DNA from: Marinagarivorans sp.
Lineage (GTDB): Bacteria; Pseudomonadota; Gammaproteobacteria; Pseudomonadales; Cellvibrionaceae
Direction of reading: 5' to 3'
Length of the DNA stretch: 40,300 nucleotides
Assembly: GCA_028281865.1 (NCBI GenBank)
Contig: JANQJB010000033.1
Location: forward strand, 1-40,300
A program made the translations under genes and the position numbers. Position 1 is the stretch's first letter. The number at the start of each line of letters is the position of its first letter. Below the pieces are notes generated by a model. The model did no database searches. It had not been told where the DNA came from and worked only from the letters and a program-made list of their open reading frames with translations. Of this stretch, positions 15,340 to 23,514 are shown in pieces.

Positions 15340-16692
15340 GTGAATCGTAAAGGCTTACCCACGTTGCGACGTTCTACCTTATCAATTGCTATTAGTAGCC
15401 TGCTGCTTTTAAGTTCAGCTGCGAACGCAGGAACAAATGCTATCCACCCAGGATCTTCGTCGGTCACAGGACCCACAAATAACCACCAATCGCTGTACGC
15501 GGCAGCACACAATCCAGCGATGGCGGGAAAAATTGTCGCAGAAGACGAAAATTTTCGTATGAGTTATTTCATTGGTATTGGCACAAATACCGAAATTGGC
15601 GATGCCAATGATTTTGTCAACGAGGTAGACGAACTTATCGATATACTCGACGACCCATCGCTCACCAACGATTCCATCGAAGATACACTCAATCGCTTTA
15701 ATGGTGTACTTGAGCAAATGGGTGAAGAAGGCTATGTCAAAAACAGCACAAGCCTTTACCTTCCGTTACTGCCACTTTTTTGGAAGCCGACTTTCTCCAA
15801 AGGCACTTTTTTTACGGAAATAGGCTATGACGTGCAATGGCGTGTGAGTTTGCTCGATCAGGAGCTGCGTTACAACGATCAGAATCTAAGTTTCGAAACC
15901 GGCAGTGCTGCCTATATCAAAAGTGGTATCCAAAAACGCTTGAGTTTTGGCTACTCGCAACCTTTATTTAGCGAAGATCGTTTTGCACATTTAGGTGGAC
16001 GTTTATACGGTGGATTAAAAGCCAACGTATATAACTTGGAACTCAGCAAACAAGTTTTTCACTTACAACAGCTCGACGGCAAAGATATTGAAGATGTCGT
16101 AGAAGATGAATACGAGAATAATCTGCGCTCAACAACCGCCATTGGCCTCGATGCAGGTTTACTGTGGGATGCAGATCGCTACCGAGTCGGGCTCACATTT
16201 AAAGATATCAATAGCCCAACATTTGACTACGGCGAAATTGGTGTCAATTGTAGCTCAAAAGGCGAGGCCACAATTGCCCGCAGCAATTGCGAATTAACCA
16301 AAAACTTTGCCGAAGCCTTGGGTGAAATTAGACAAAACGAAACTCACACAAAACCCATTCTTGCCACAACAGACGCTACATTTTTTGTTACCGATCGTTG
16401 GACAGTCAACGCCTACGCGGAGTTAGCGGCTTACGACGATATTGTCGGCACACAAAACCAATGGACCAGCATCGGAACCGCTTATTACCCAAAATCTTAT
16501 TGGCTACCGAGCGTGCGTTTAGGTTTACAAAAAAATCTCGCCGGCTCAAAAATTTCCAGCTACGGACTCGGCCTTACGTTTTTCAAATTAGTTAATTTAG
16601 ACCTTGCAACTAGCTCAGAAAAAGTAACCCATGAGGACACCACTGTGCCACGTCGTTTTAGCTTTTCTCTCAGTATTGAAGAACGCTTTTAA
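15340..16692 (+). CDS. TraF-like outer-membrane beta-barrel protein
   Basis: A 450-residue exported protein. The signal peptide is MNRKGLPTLRRSTLSIAISS plus LLLLSSAANA. The mature protein begins GTNAIHPGSSS and NHQSLYAAAHNPAMAGKIVA, the opening of the proteins annotated as plasmid-transfer TraF (TraF_2). These resemble FadL/PorV-like barrels and are not thioredoxin-type TraF. Alternating strands such as GTFFTEIGYDVQWRVSL and SSYGLGLTFFKLVNLDLATS lead to a terminal aromatic (SFSLSIEERF), the usual C-terminal signal for outer-membrane barrel insertion. No conjugation gene is nearby, so a transfer role is unlikely. The lipoprotein gene follows after 27 bases, so they form an operon. Confidence 0.82.
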   Translation: MNRKGLPTLRRSTLSIAISSLLLLSSAANAGTNAIHPGSSSVTGPTNNHQSLYAAAHNPAMAGKIVAEDENFRMSYFIGIGTNTEIGDANDFVNEVDELIDILDDPSLTNDSIEDTLNRFNGVLEQMGEEGYVKNSTSLYLPLLPLFWKPTFSKGTFFTEIGYDVQWRVSLLDQELRYNDQNLSFETGSAAYIKSGIQKRLSFGYSQPLFSEDRFAHLGGRLYGGLKANVYNLELSKQVFHLQQLDGKDIEDVVEDEYENNLRSTTAIGLDAGLLWDADRYRVGLTFKDINSPTFDYGEIGVNCSSKGEATIARSNCELTKNFAEALGEIRQNETHTKPILATTDATFFVTDRWTVNAYAELAAYDDIVGTQNQWTSIGTAYYPKSYWLPSVRLGLQKNLAGSKISSYGLGLTFFKLVNLDLATSSEKVTHEDTTVPRRFSFSLSIEERF

Positions 16693-16719
16693 TTAATTTG
16701 ACTACAGGAGAATAGCCCA

Positions 16720-18447
16720 ATGAATACGATCAAAAAAAATCGCCTTACTCGGCTCACTCACGCAATAGCATCTGCATCCCTAATCATTGCCATAGGTGGG
16801 TGTGGTAGCTCAGGCCAAGATGTCGGCAGCGCACTTAACGTGGAGCAACGTTTTACCGGAGTCGCGGTTGACGGACATTTAGCCCGCGCGACGGTATATC
16901 TCGATGGCAATAATAACGGGACGCGCGACCCGTGGGAAGCTTACGCATTTACCGACAACGACGGTTACTATAGCTACAACCCGCTAACTAACACGAATTA
17001 TTGCGCCGAATCCACACCGCCCTCGGAAAAAATTTATTGCTTGGTTAATCGCACATCATTAACCAATGTGATTGTTCGAGTGGACGGCGGTTACGATTTA
17101 TTAACAGGCGAACCGTTTATTGGGCAAATGAGTCGGCGTGTTGATGTGCCCAACACAAATGACGACATCGATAGTGTTGTCTCACCGCTAACAACTCTTG
17201 TCACAAATGTCGAATCTGCGGAAGATCGCACAGAGGTGTTAAACGCTATCGGCATCACCGAATCCGATTTAGATGTCGATTACATGAACGCTACAGCACA
17301 AAATGATATCGATTCACATCTACTCAATACTGCGTTGAAAATTCACAAAAGTGTTTCAATATTATCCGATCGCTTGAACGATAATTATGAAGAGCTTAAC
17401 GATGAAGTTGCTGTGCTTAACGATCCAAGTCCTGAGATCTACAGCAACCTCGCTCAGGAAATCATTGCGTCAAACCAAAATATCGATGAAGTATTAACAA
17501 ACACAGACTCTCTCGTTCGCGTTATGGATCGATCAGAAGAAGTGCTACGCGACTTATATGAGGTCAAGGAACTGACACTGCCCGATGATTTAGGTAACGA
17601 ACAAAATCCCGGTGAATTATCACGTGTCGTTAATATCGTTTCCTCCGTTCCAGCGGTGGTCGACAGGTTAATCGACCCGATAAACCTGGATATTAATACG
17701 GCAGAAGCCATCGGCGGTGCACGCGCTCTCGAAACACTGGTCATTAAAAGTGTTAACGAAACTGCGGTAACCGATCAATCAATCGATGCGGCTGTTACTT
17801 TTTTTCTAGACGAAACTCGCGATAATCTTGTTGACTCACTCACCGAAGCGTTGGCATCAAATACCGCCGATGTTTCGACGCTTGCAAGCAACGATTTTGA
17901 CGGCGAAGATTTTGATTCAGAAGATGAAGTTTCAACGGCCTCGCAACTGGCAGAGGACGCTCAGGCTTTTACTCAGATTGCAGGAAAAAGCCTGCGTGTA
18001 ATGGATTTGGATTTAGGTTTTGCTCCCGCTTTTTTACGCGACTTAGAACTTGAATTGTACTTTCTAGGCGAAGTCGACGGTATTGATGGCAGCTTTGTTT
18101 CATGCGTAAAATACATAGAAGATGCTCACGTCGACGGTACGCTCGGAGAAGGTAATACCGAAGGGGAGTTGGTGACCGGATATTGGAGTATGCTCGGTGC
18201 AACCGACAACAACAAAGAATCCTATAGCCTGCTTCTAACATTCGAGTTTTTGGGTTCAACTTACCAAGCGATTATGAAAGCTGCAGGCGGTACCACAATA
18301 CAAGGCGAGGATTTCGAGCAATATCGCTTTGATAGTGACGGTAAATATCGTATTTGGCATAGCCCGCAAGGCTTGGTAGATATTAGTTCCTTACCAACCA
18401 ATAATATTGACTGCGAGAGTCGGCTACCTTCGCGCATTGGCCGCTAG
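16720..18447 (+). CDS. large lipoprotein with calcium-loop-like motif
   Basis: A 575-residue lipoprotein. The lipobox IGGC puts the acylated residue at Cys28. After a short linker, GVAVDGHLARATVYLDGNNN and GTRDPWEAYAFTDNDGYYSY form a small beta domain like the carboxypeptidase-regulatory or SdrD-B type. Within it, D62-x-N-x-N-G-x-x-D-x-x-E73 looks like a calcium-binding loop. Residues 150-420 are acidic and mostly helical. The C-terminal region (about 425-575) is beta-rich, with two cysteines. No enzyme motif is seen. ACAGGAGAA provides a ribosome site 8 bases before ATG 16720. It probably works with the TraF-like barrel, with which it is co-transcribed. Confidence 0.75.
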   Translation: MNTIKKNRLTRLTHAIASASLIIAIGGCGSSGQDVGSALNVEQRFTGVAVDGHLARATVYLDGNNNGTRDPWEAYAFTDNDGYYSYNPLTNTNYCAESTPPSEKIYCLVNRTSLTNVIVRVDGGYDLLTGEPFIGQMSRRVDVPNTNDDIDSVVSPLTTLVTNVESAEDRTEVLNAIGITESDLDVDYMNATAQNDIDSHLLNTALKIHKSVSILSDRLNDNYEELNDEVAVLNDPSPEIYSNLAQEIIASNQNIDEVLTNTDSLVRVMDRSEEVLRDLYEVKELTLPDDLGNEQNPGELSRVVNIVSSVPAVVDRLIDPINLDINTAEAIGGARALETLVIKSVNETAVTDQSIDAAVTFFLDETRDNLVDSLTEALASNTADVSTLASNDFDGEDFDSEDEVSTASQLAEDAQAFTQIAGKSLRVMDLDLGFAPAFLRDLELELYFLGEVDGIDGSFVSCVKYIEDAHVDGTLGEGNTEGELVTGYWSMLGATDNNKESYSLLLTFEFLGSTYQAIMKAAGGTTIQGEDFEQYRFDSDGKYRIWHSPQGLVDISSLPTNNIDCESRLPSRIGR

Positions 18448-18460
18448 CTATTAATCTGAC

Positions 18461-18497
18461 AAAAAAAACGGCGAATATTTTATTCGCCGTTTTTTTT
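18461..18497. terminator. bidirectional intrinsic terminator
   Basis: AAAAAAAACGGCGAATA (18461-18477) and its exact complement (18481-18497) flank a TTT loop. The 17-bp stem has a GC-rich core and an A-run on one side and a T-run on the other, so it can stop transcription in both directions. It starts 14 bases after the lipoprotein stop codon and closes the TraF-like operon. Confidence 0.93.
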
Positions 18498-18650
18498 GCG
18501 TAAAAATCAGCAAACTTGGATAGCCCCACACTCACTAAAATATTCCAAATTTACAAGCAACCCGTATTTGTTCTGTTAGAATTGAGCACTTGGTCATGTC
18601 CGACCAAACATCATCGACACTAAAACATCTTGTATGATGAGATCGCAAAC

Positions 18651-19154
18651 ATGACAAGAGCACCGGTAATACTCGAAGATTACGACCCGACCTGGCCAAA
18701 AAAATTTGCACAGGAAAAAAACTTTCTGCTGTCTGTGATAGGTCGTTGGCAACACGGAGCCGTAGAACATATCGGCAGCACAGCTGTACCCGGTATGGCC
18801 GCAAAACCCGTTATCGATATTATGTTCGGTGTAACATCACTAGAGGAATCCAAGCCAGCTATTGAAGTACTGGTCGCTAACGGATACGAATACTGGCCTT
18901 ACAAGCCGGATATCATGCACTGGTTTTGCAAACCATCCGATGCCTTTCGCACGCATCATTTACATTTGGTCCCGTATCAAAGTGAGTTGTGGAAACAACG
19001 TATAAAATTTAAAGAGTTACTTTTGTCTGACAAGGAAGTTTTTAACCAGTATAAAACACTAAAATTAGAACTGGCCGCAAAATTCAAAAACGACCGGGAA
19101 CAGTACACAGATGAAAAATGGCCATTTATAAAAAATGTTTTGCAAATAGATTAA
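18651..19154 (+). CDS. GrpB/UPF0157 nucleotidyltransferase-like protein
   Basis: A 167-residue GrpB-family protein. Motifs in order: VILEDYDPTWPKKFAQEK, VEHIGSTAVPGMAAKPVIDI with the active-site-like G-S and the D-I-M, and FRTHHLHLVPYQSELWK. It is nearer the common bacterial GrpB form than the copy at 3204, which lacks the L-H-L-V phrase. ATG 18651 matches the usual family start; a TTG at 18630 is in frame. It is convergent with the tandem-HTH gene, with 7 bases between the two stops. Confidence 0.9.
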   Translation: MTRAPVILEDYDPTWPKKFAQEKNFLLSVIGRWQHGAVEHIGSTAVPGMAAKPVIDIMFGVTSLEESKPAIEVLVANGYEYWPYKPDIMHWFCKPSDAFRTHHLHLVPYQSELWKQRIKFKELLLSDKEVFNQYKTLKLELAAKFKNDREQYTDEKWPFIKNVLQID

Positions 19155-19161
19155 CGGATAA

Positions 19162-20040
19162 CTAAATATCGACAATCGTAGCACCCGGAACAGACTTTGC
19201 CATCGTAGCAAATCCATTTACCAGCGGTTTTAATTCCATCATTCTTTCCTCATCCATATTGTCGATAATTTCCTGTAACAGCGTCATGCGTTCATTTTGC
19301 ATATTTCGCACACGCGAATAATGTGTATTATGTAAAATAAAAAGTGGATTGATACCTGCGGCCACGTAAAAGCGCGCAGCAATAAACATGTGCATGCGTG
19401 GGTTCATAGTTGGACGCTCATATTGCTGGTAAGTCGCCAACGAGATATTAAGCAATTCGGCCATTTTTTCCTGGTTAACATTAAAATGTGCCCGAAATGC
19501 CTGCAAACCGTAAGCGATAATTATATACATTTTTTCGTTAATTTCGGTGAGAACTTTTTCGATATCACGACGCTCTATCTGCGAAGGTTCCGGAGCTTTA
19601 GGTTTATAGTTTTTATCGACAAATAGGCAAATCATTTCCACCAAACGACCGAAATAGTCATCGGTAAGCGAATTGGCCAAAAACCAAATAAAATTATATT
19701 GTTTATCCATGCGATGTGTAATTTCGCCACTATCGTATACTGATCCCTGTAACAAATGAAAAAAAGGAGTACAAAAGCGCAATGACCAGCGCTGCGCCAT
19801 ATCGATTTTTAAAACATCTAAACCTTGCTCGTATTTCTTATATTGCGAAAGCGAGACGCCCAAGATCTTGGCCATATTCGATTGAGATAAATTGACCGAC
19901 TTGCGATATTCCAACAAGTTGTCACCTAATATGCCAAGCGCCTGCGCCTCAAATTCTTCAAAGTCTATTAAGCGGGGCTTAAATTCCAATTGGGGATTGC
20001 GCTCGAACATATCAAGCACGGCTTTATATTGGTCATTCAT
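19162..20040 (-). CDS. tandem helix-turn-helix regulator
   Basis: A 292-residue protein with two XRE-type HTH domains. HTH 1 (about 41-95) reads LLEYRKSVNLSQSNMAKILG, then VSLSQYKKYEQG. HTH 2 (about 178-236) reads GLQAFRAHFNVNQEKMAELL, then NISLATYQQYERP. The 80 residues between them (RMDKQYNFIWFLANSLTDDY onward) form a helical, hydrophobic and aromatic linker that could be a ligand or dimer domain. Two DNA-binding units in one chain suggest binding of two half-sites or looping. Divergent from the MAPEG-RraB pair, with a 276-bp gap containing an inverted repeat that is a candidate operator. I recognise no named family. Confidence 0.75.
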   Translation of the reverse strand: MNDQYKAVLDMFERNPQLEFKPRLIDFEEFEAQALGILGDNLLEYRKSVNLSQSNMAKILGVSLSQYKKYEQGLDVLKIDMAQRWSLRFCTPFFHLLQGSVYDSGEITHRMDKQYNFIWFLANSLTDDYFGRLVEMICLFVDKNYKPKAPEPSQIERRDIEKVLTEINEKMYIIIAYGLQAFRAHFNVNQEKMAELLNISLATYQQYERPTMNPRMHMFIAARFYVAAGINPLFILHNTHYSRVRNMQNERMTLLQEIIDNMDEERMMELKPLVNGFATMAKSVPGATIVDI

Positions 20041-20175
20041 AAGCTTTGTCGCGCCGTCTTTTGCTGGGGTAGGAGCATTTTACACAGGATTTAGCCGTAC
20101 GGCAGAATTAACTTTATCAAACAAGTGAATCATGCTTGGGTCTCTGCCACTACTGGCTAGCGGGTCACGCAGCTT

Positions 20176-20205
20176 TTGACTCAGACAACACAGCGATTGT
20201 ATTCC
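20176..20205 (+). promoter_or_regulatory. possible sigma-70 promoter for the MAPEG-RraB pair
   Basis: TTGACT (20176-20181) and TATTCC (20200-20205) are 18 bases apart, close to the sigma-70 consensus in the -35 box and weak in the -10 box. It faces ATG 20317. Confidence 0.3.
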
Positions 20206-20223
20206 CATTCAAGCCTTGTTAAA

Positions 20224-20239
20224 TTCACCTGGCGGTGAA
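20224..20239. promoter_or_regulatory. inverted repeat TTCACC-TGGC-GGTGAA
   Basis: Six-base arms (20224-20229 and 20234-20239) around 4 bases lie in the divergent gap 20041-20316, just downstream of the possible promoter. It could be an operator for the HTH protein next door; that is inference from position only. Nothing else of note is seen in the gap. Confidence 0.35.
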
Positions 20240-20316
20240 ACTCACTGGCGCACAGACCAGCAGTATATTTTTTGCGCACCCCAATATTCGGCCACAACAA
20301 ATATAAGCACGCAACC

Positions 20317-20718
20317 ATGATATATCCGATGTTTTTAGTTGTTACACTTACCTTCCTCGTAGGTTGCGTTACGCTGCGCACCCGTTTTAAGAGTGTTTAT
20401 GATAAACAGGTGAGCCCACGTTATTATGTTTTAATGCAAGGGCAAGATGTTCCGGAAGCTGTTACCAAGACCACTCGCTGCTTTAACAATTTATTCGAAG
20501 CCCCCACACTCTTTTACGCCGCTGGCTGTCTATATGTAGCACTTGATATAGAAAACACACTCTCTCTTATAGCGGCATGGGGTTTCGTGATATTCCGTAT
20601 TATCCAGGCGGCTATTCACCTGACTTACAATAACCTTATACATCGCATGCTAAGTTATTGGACTGGATTTATTTGTATCATAGTGCTTTGGCTTAACTTA
20701 ATAGTGCACGCACAATAG
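20317..20718 (+). CDS. MAPEG family membrane protein
   Basis: A 133-residue membrane protein with four hydrophobic helices: MIYPMFLVVTLTFLVGCVTL at the start, then FEAPTLFYAAGCLYVALDI with the MAPEG N-x-x-E-x-P signature (NNLFEAPTLF), IAAWGFVIFRIIQAAIH, and WTGFICIIVLWLNLIV. Its substrate is not known. It is a distant relative of the protein at 2743. The next gene, an RraB homologue, begins 10 bases later, so the two are co-transcribed. Confidence 0.82.
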   Translation: MIYPMFLVVTLTFLVGCVTLRTRFKSVYDKQVSPRYYVLMQGQDVPEAVTKTTRCFNNLFEAPTLFYAAGCLYVALDIENTLSLIAAWGFVIFRIIQAAIHLTYNNLIHRMLSYWTGFICIIVLWLNLIVHAQ

Positions 20719-20728
20719 CACCGATATC

Positions 20729-21073
20729 ATGGAACGCGATTTTTCAGTTTTTCCGGACGACCCCAATGGCAATTCTCTTTGGCAAATGGCCGAAGAAGGG
20801 GACGATTTGGCAGTCGCACGCGAGATTGATTTTATTCTTGTTTTTAAAAACGAGGAAAGCGCTCTAAATTTTGGTAAAACGCTGCTCTTTAATCGACAAA
20901 AAGTTTCAATGGCGGACCATGAAGACGATAAAGAATTTCCATTCGCTATTTACGTTCATGCTTATTTAACACCCAATTACACGGAAATAGGCGAATACGA
21001 AGCCCTGCTCCTAGAAGCGGCAACTCCTTTCAACGGCGTTTTTGAAGGATGGGCTTGTTTTCCAGCAGGTTAA
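20729..21073 (+). CDS. RraB-like regulator of RNase E activity
   Basis: A 114-residue acidic cytoplasmic protein. The family phrases are FPDDPNGNSLWQMAEEGDDL, then AREIDFILVFKNEESALNFG and a C-terminal segment ending FNGVFEGWACFPAG. RraB in E. coli binds RNase E and changes degradosome composition. The match is to the wider RraB family (PF06877) and not to the enterobacterial protein in detail. The following 200 bases (21074-21273) hold no supported gene. Confidence 0.8.
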   Translation: MERDFSVFPDDPNGNSLWQMAEEGDDLAVAREIDFILVFKNEESALNFGKTLLFNRQKVSMADHEDDKEFPFAIYVHAYLTPNYTEIGEYEALLLEAATPFNGVFEGWACFPAG

Positions 21074-21273
21074 ATCCACTCTCTTCCCACACCTATCTAA
21101 CAATCACCAAATTTCACGTCTCGTTATCGCCGTGGAGCTCGGTATGTCGGCGACGTTATCTTCCGTCAAAAACGGTGTTTTTATGCTAGTGTTAATAAAG
21201 CTAAAGCAAAACTTTTTCTGCACAAAAATACTGCAATTAGACTAATTCTCAAACATACAAACAAGAGAAACCG

Positions 21274-22530
21274 ATGAAGTTCGAATTTATCGCTAATGCA
21301 TGCGGCATTTTTCACGGTGACGACGGCACCCGCCTTCTATGCGACCCGTGGATAGTTAACGGCGTATTTGACGGCAGTTGGTGTCATTACCCTCCCCTGA
21401 AAACGACTTTAGATGACTTGCAGGATGTCGACGGCATTTATGTCAGCCATATCCACCCTGATCACTACGATGATCGTTATTTCAATTTTGCTAAAGACAC
21501 ACCGCTAATCGTTCTCGACGACGGCCCTAACTTTTTAATTAAAAATTTAACCCGATCAGGCTTTACTAATTTAGTTCGGATTAAAAATGGAGAAACAAAA
21601 AAATGGAAGGAATTCGAACTCACACTGTTTTCTCCATTCACAAAACACAATTACGTTGAGGCAAAAATCGGCAATTTAATCGATTCGGCACTCGTAGTAA
21701 AAAATGGAGAACACATCGCATTTAACGCCAATGATAATACACCTACAGTTGAAGCTTGCAAGATGTTGCGCGAGCGATTTGGTTTTGTTCAACTAGCCAT
21801 GATTAATTACAACGCGGCAGGCCCCTACCCCTCATGCTTTAATAATTTGTCCGAGGACAAAAAAATAGCCGAACACGGGCGCATACTGCAACGCAACTAC
21901 GATCATATGGTTAATGTAATAAAAGAGCTTAAACCTGCAAATGTTTTACCGTTCGCTGGAGCCTATGTCTTAGGAGGACGACTGCACAATAAAAACCGTT
22001 ATCTTGCTACATCGACATGGGATAAATGCGCGGATTATATCCGAGCAAAAGTTGTGCAAGAGTCCAAGATAGTTTGCATGCGCGAAAACGATGTACTCGA
22101 TATCAATACAGGTGAGCTTGATAGACCCTACATACCGATTGACGAACAGCATATGCAAAATTACATCGAGCAAACACTGTCGCAAATAAAATATCCTTAT
22201 GAACAGGACGAAATGCCTGACAGCGAAAAACTTCTTAACGATATAAACGAAGCTTCTACGCTAATGCGGGAAAGAATGGCGCGTTATGACATTGAGGTTG
22301 AAAGCACTATCTATATCGACTTCGGTAGCCAACCAGTAATAGTGTTTCAACCCAAAAACCTGCAACAACGCAGTATCACCTGCACAATTGACGCGAGGTT
22401 GTTGCGCCGAATACTAGACCGCAAGTCTCACTGGAATAATGCGGAAATTGGCTGCCATATCGAATTTTTCCGCGAACCCAATATCTACGATCCAGATTTG
22501 CATACCGCTTTGCAGTTTTTACATCTCTAA
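21274..22530 (+). CDS. metallo-beta-lactamase-fold protein, CMAH-like
   Basis: A 418-residue protein. The metal-binding motif is VSHIHPDHYDDRYF, that is H59-x-H61-x-D63-H64 of the metallo-beta-lactamase fold, after a first strand MKFEFIANACGIFHGDDGTR. Later parts include IAFNANDNTPTVEACKML, and a C-terminal SCP2-like domain from about residue 340 (LQQRSITCTIDARLLRRILD). This layout resembles the hydroxylase domain of CMP-N-acetylneuraminate monooxygenase and bacterial relatives near polysaccharide loci. The Rieske domain of the animal enzyme is absent, so the reaction is unknown. No surface-sugar gene is next to it. ACAAGAGAAACC supplies the ribosome site. Confidence 0.8.
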   Translation: MKFEFIANACGIFHGDDGTRLLCDPWIVNGVFDGSWCHYPPLKTTLDDLQDVDGIYVSHIHPDHYDDRYFNFAKDTPLIVLDDGPNFLIKNLTRSGFTNLVRIKNGETKKWKEFELTLFSPFTKHNYVEAKIGNLIDSALVVKNGEHIAFNANDNTPTVEACKMLRERFGFVQLAMINYNAAGPYPSCFNNLSEDKKIAEHGRILQRNYDHMVNVIKELKPANVLPFAGAYVLGGRLHNKNRYLATSTWDKCADYIRAKVVQESKIVCMRENDVLDINTGELDRPYIPIDEQHMQNYIEQTLSQIKYPYEQDEMPDSEKLLNDINEASTLMRERMARYDIEVESTIYIDFGSQPVIVFQPKNLQQRSITCTIDARLLRRILDRKSHWNNAEIGCHIEFFREPNIYDPDLHTALQFLHL

Positions 22531-22699
22531 GGCGGAAAGAAAATGACAGCGAAAACATCTCCAATATTGGGAACAGTTTCTCAACTTTTTAGATGCCACT
22601 ATTGACCGCAGATCAACGCGAGCCCAATAAAGTCAAGGCGTCGAGGTGTTCCGCCTATACTTACACGCGGCCAACCGTAACGTTGCCGGCCTGACAGAG

Positions 22700-22737
22700 T
22701 CTATAACGCAATCATGAACGTGAATAAACGTTATAGA
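22700..22737. promoter_or_regulatory. 9-bp inverted repeat upstream of the response regulator
   Basis: TCTATAACG (22700-22708) and CGTTATAGA (22729-22737) are exact complements 20 bases apart, about 70 bases before the response-regulator ATG. It could be an autoregulatory operator or a leader stem-loop. The rest of the 278-bp gap (22531-22808) shows no gene beyond a 20-codon frame from 22543. Confidence 0.4.
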
Positions 22738-22808
22738 TTTGTGATTTTTAGCTAAACCAAACACAGTAAACTACGCTCGAACGAGCTGCTGGAACCAGGA
22801 ACTAGATT

Positions 22809-23507
22809 ATGAGAGAAAAAATTCTCGTTGTCGAAGATCAAGAAGATATCAATTCCCTGATTGCGCTAAACTTGCGGCTTCTTAACTTCGACGTTACTTG
22901 CTGCCACGACGGCACTGAAGGCCTCAAGCGTTCACTTAACGAGACGTTTGATTTAATTATTCTAGATGTGATGCTACCCGGTATCGACGGTTTGCAAATA
23001 TGCCAGCAAATTCGCGAACAACAAATTTATACGCCGATATTGATGCTCACCGCCAAAAAAAGTGAAGCTGATCGCGTAATGGGTTTGGAAGTGGGCGCCG
23101 ACGATTATCTAACCAAACCTTTTAGCGTGCTTGAATTGCAAGCAAGGGTAAAAGCTTTGTTGCGCCGAGTCGCTTTTTTGTCGAAGGAAGAGTCACCCGA
23201 AGAAGAAGACTGCATTAATTTCGGACAACTTAAAATCGATAAACGCAAACGACGTGTAATAATTAACGGGCAAAAAATTAATCTGACAGCGAAGGAATAT
23301 GATTTACTTTTATATATGGCAAACTACCCTGGTCAAGTTTTTAGTCGAGATCAATTGCTTGATGCAGTCTGGGGATATCAACACAGCGGGTACGAACACA
23401 CTGTCAACTCGCATATCAATCGGCTGCGCGCCAAACTCGAACAAGACTCCACCAACCCGAAATATGTCTTAACAGTCTGGGGTGTTGGATATAAATTTTA
23501 CGATTAA
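22809..23507 (+). CDS. OmpR/PhoB-type response regulator
   Basis: A 232-residue response regulator. The receiver (1-118) has the acidic pair E9-D10 (ILVVEDQED), phosphoacceptor D53 (LIILDVMLPGIDG), T81 (MLTAKK) and K103 (YLTKPFSVLEL). The winged-helix DNA-binding domain (about 135-230) shows INLTAKEYDLLLYMANYPGQ, then HTVNSHINRLRAKLEQD and VWGVGYKFYD. The binding site is not known, but family members use direct repeats about 10-11 bp apart; such repeats lie 3.3 kb downstream at 26779-26818. The kinase gene starts 7 bases after its stop. Confidence 0.95.
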   Translation: MREKILVVEDQEDINSLIALNLRLLNFDVTCCHDGTEGLKRSLNETFDLIILDVMLPGIDGLQICQQIREQQIYTPILMLTAKKSEADRVMGLEVGADDYLTKPFSVLELQARVKALLRRVAFLSKEESPEEEDCINFGQLKIDKRKRRVIINGQKINLTAKEYDLLLYMANYPGQVFSRDQLLDAVWGYQHSGYEHTVNSHINRLRAKLEQDSTNPKYVLTVWGVGYKFYD

Positions 23508-23514
23508 AAATCTT

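Noticed and set aside
15340-16692. TraF as evidence for a conjugative plasmid or element
   Set aside because: TraF_2-type barrels are widespread in chromosomes, and no relaxase, coupling protein or pilus gene is in the window.
20272-20316. Longer start for the second MAPEG protein
   Set aside because: The 15 added residues (MRTPIFGHNKYKHAT) are polar, not family-like, and have no ribosome site; ATG 20317 begins right at the first helix.
21042-21245. 67-codon frame overlapping the end of the RraB-like gene
   Set aside because: It overlaps a well-supported gene, has odd composition and no recognisable features.
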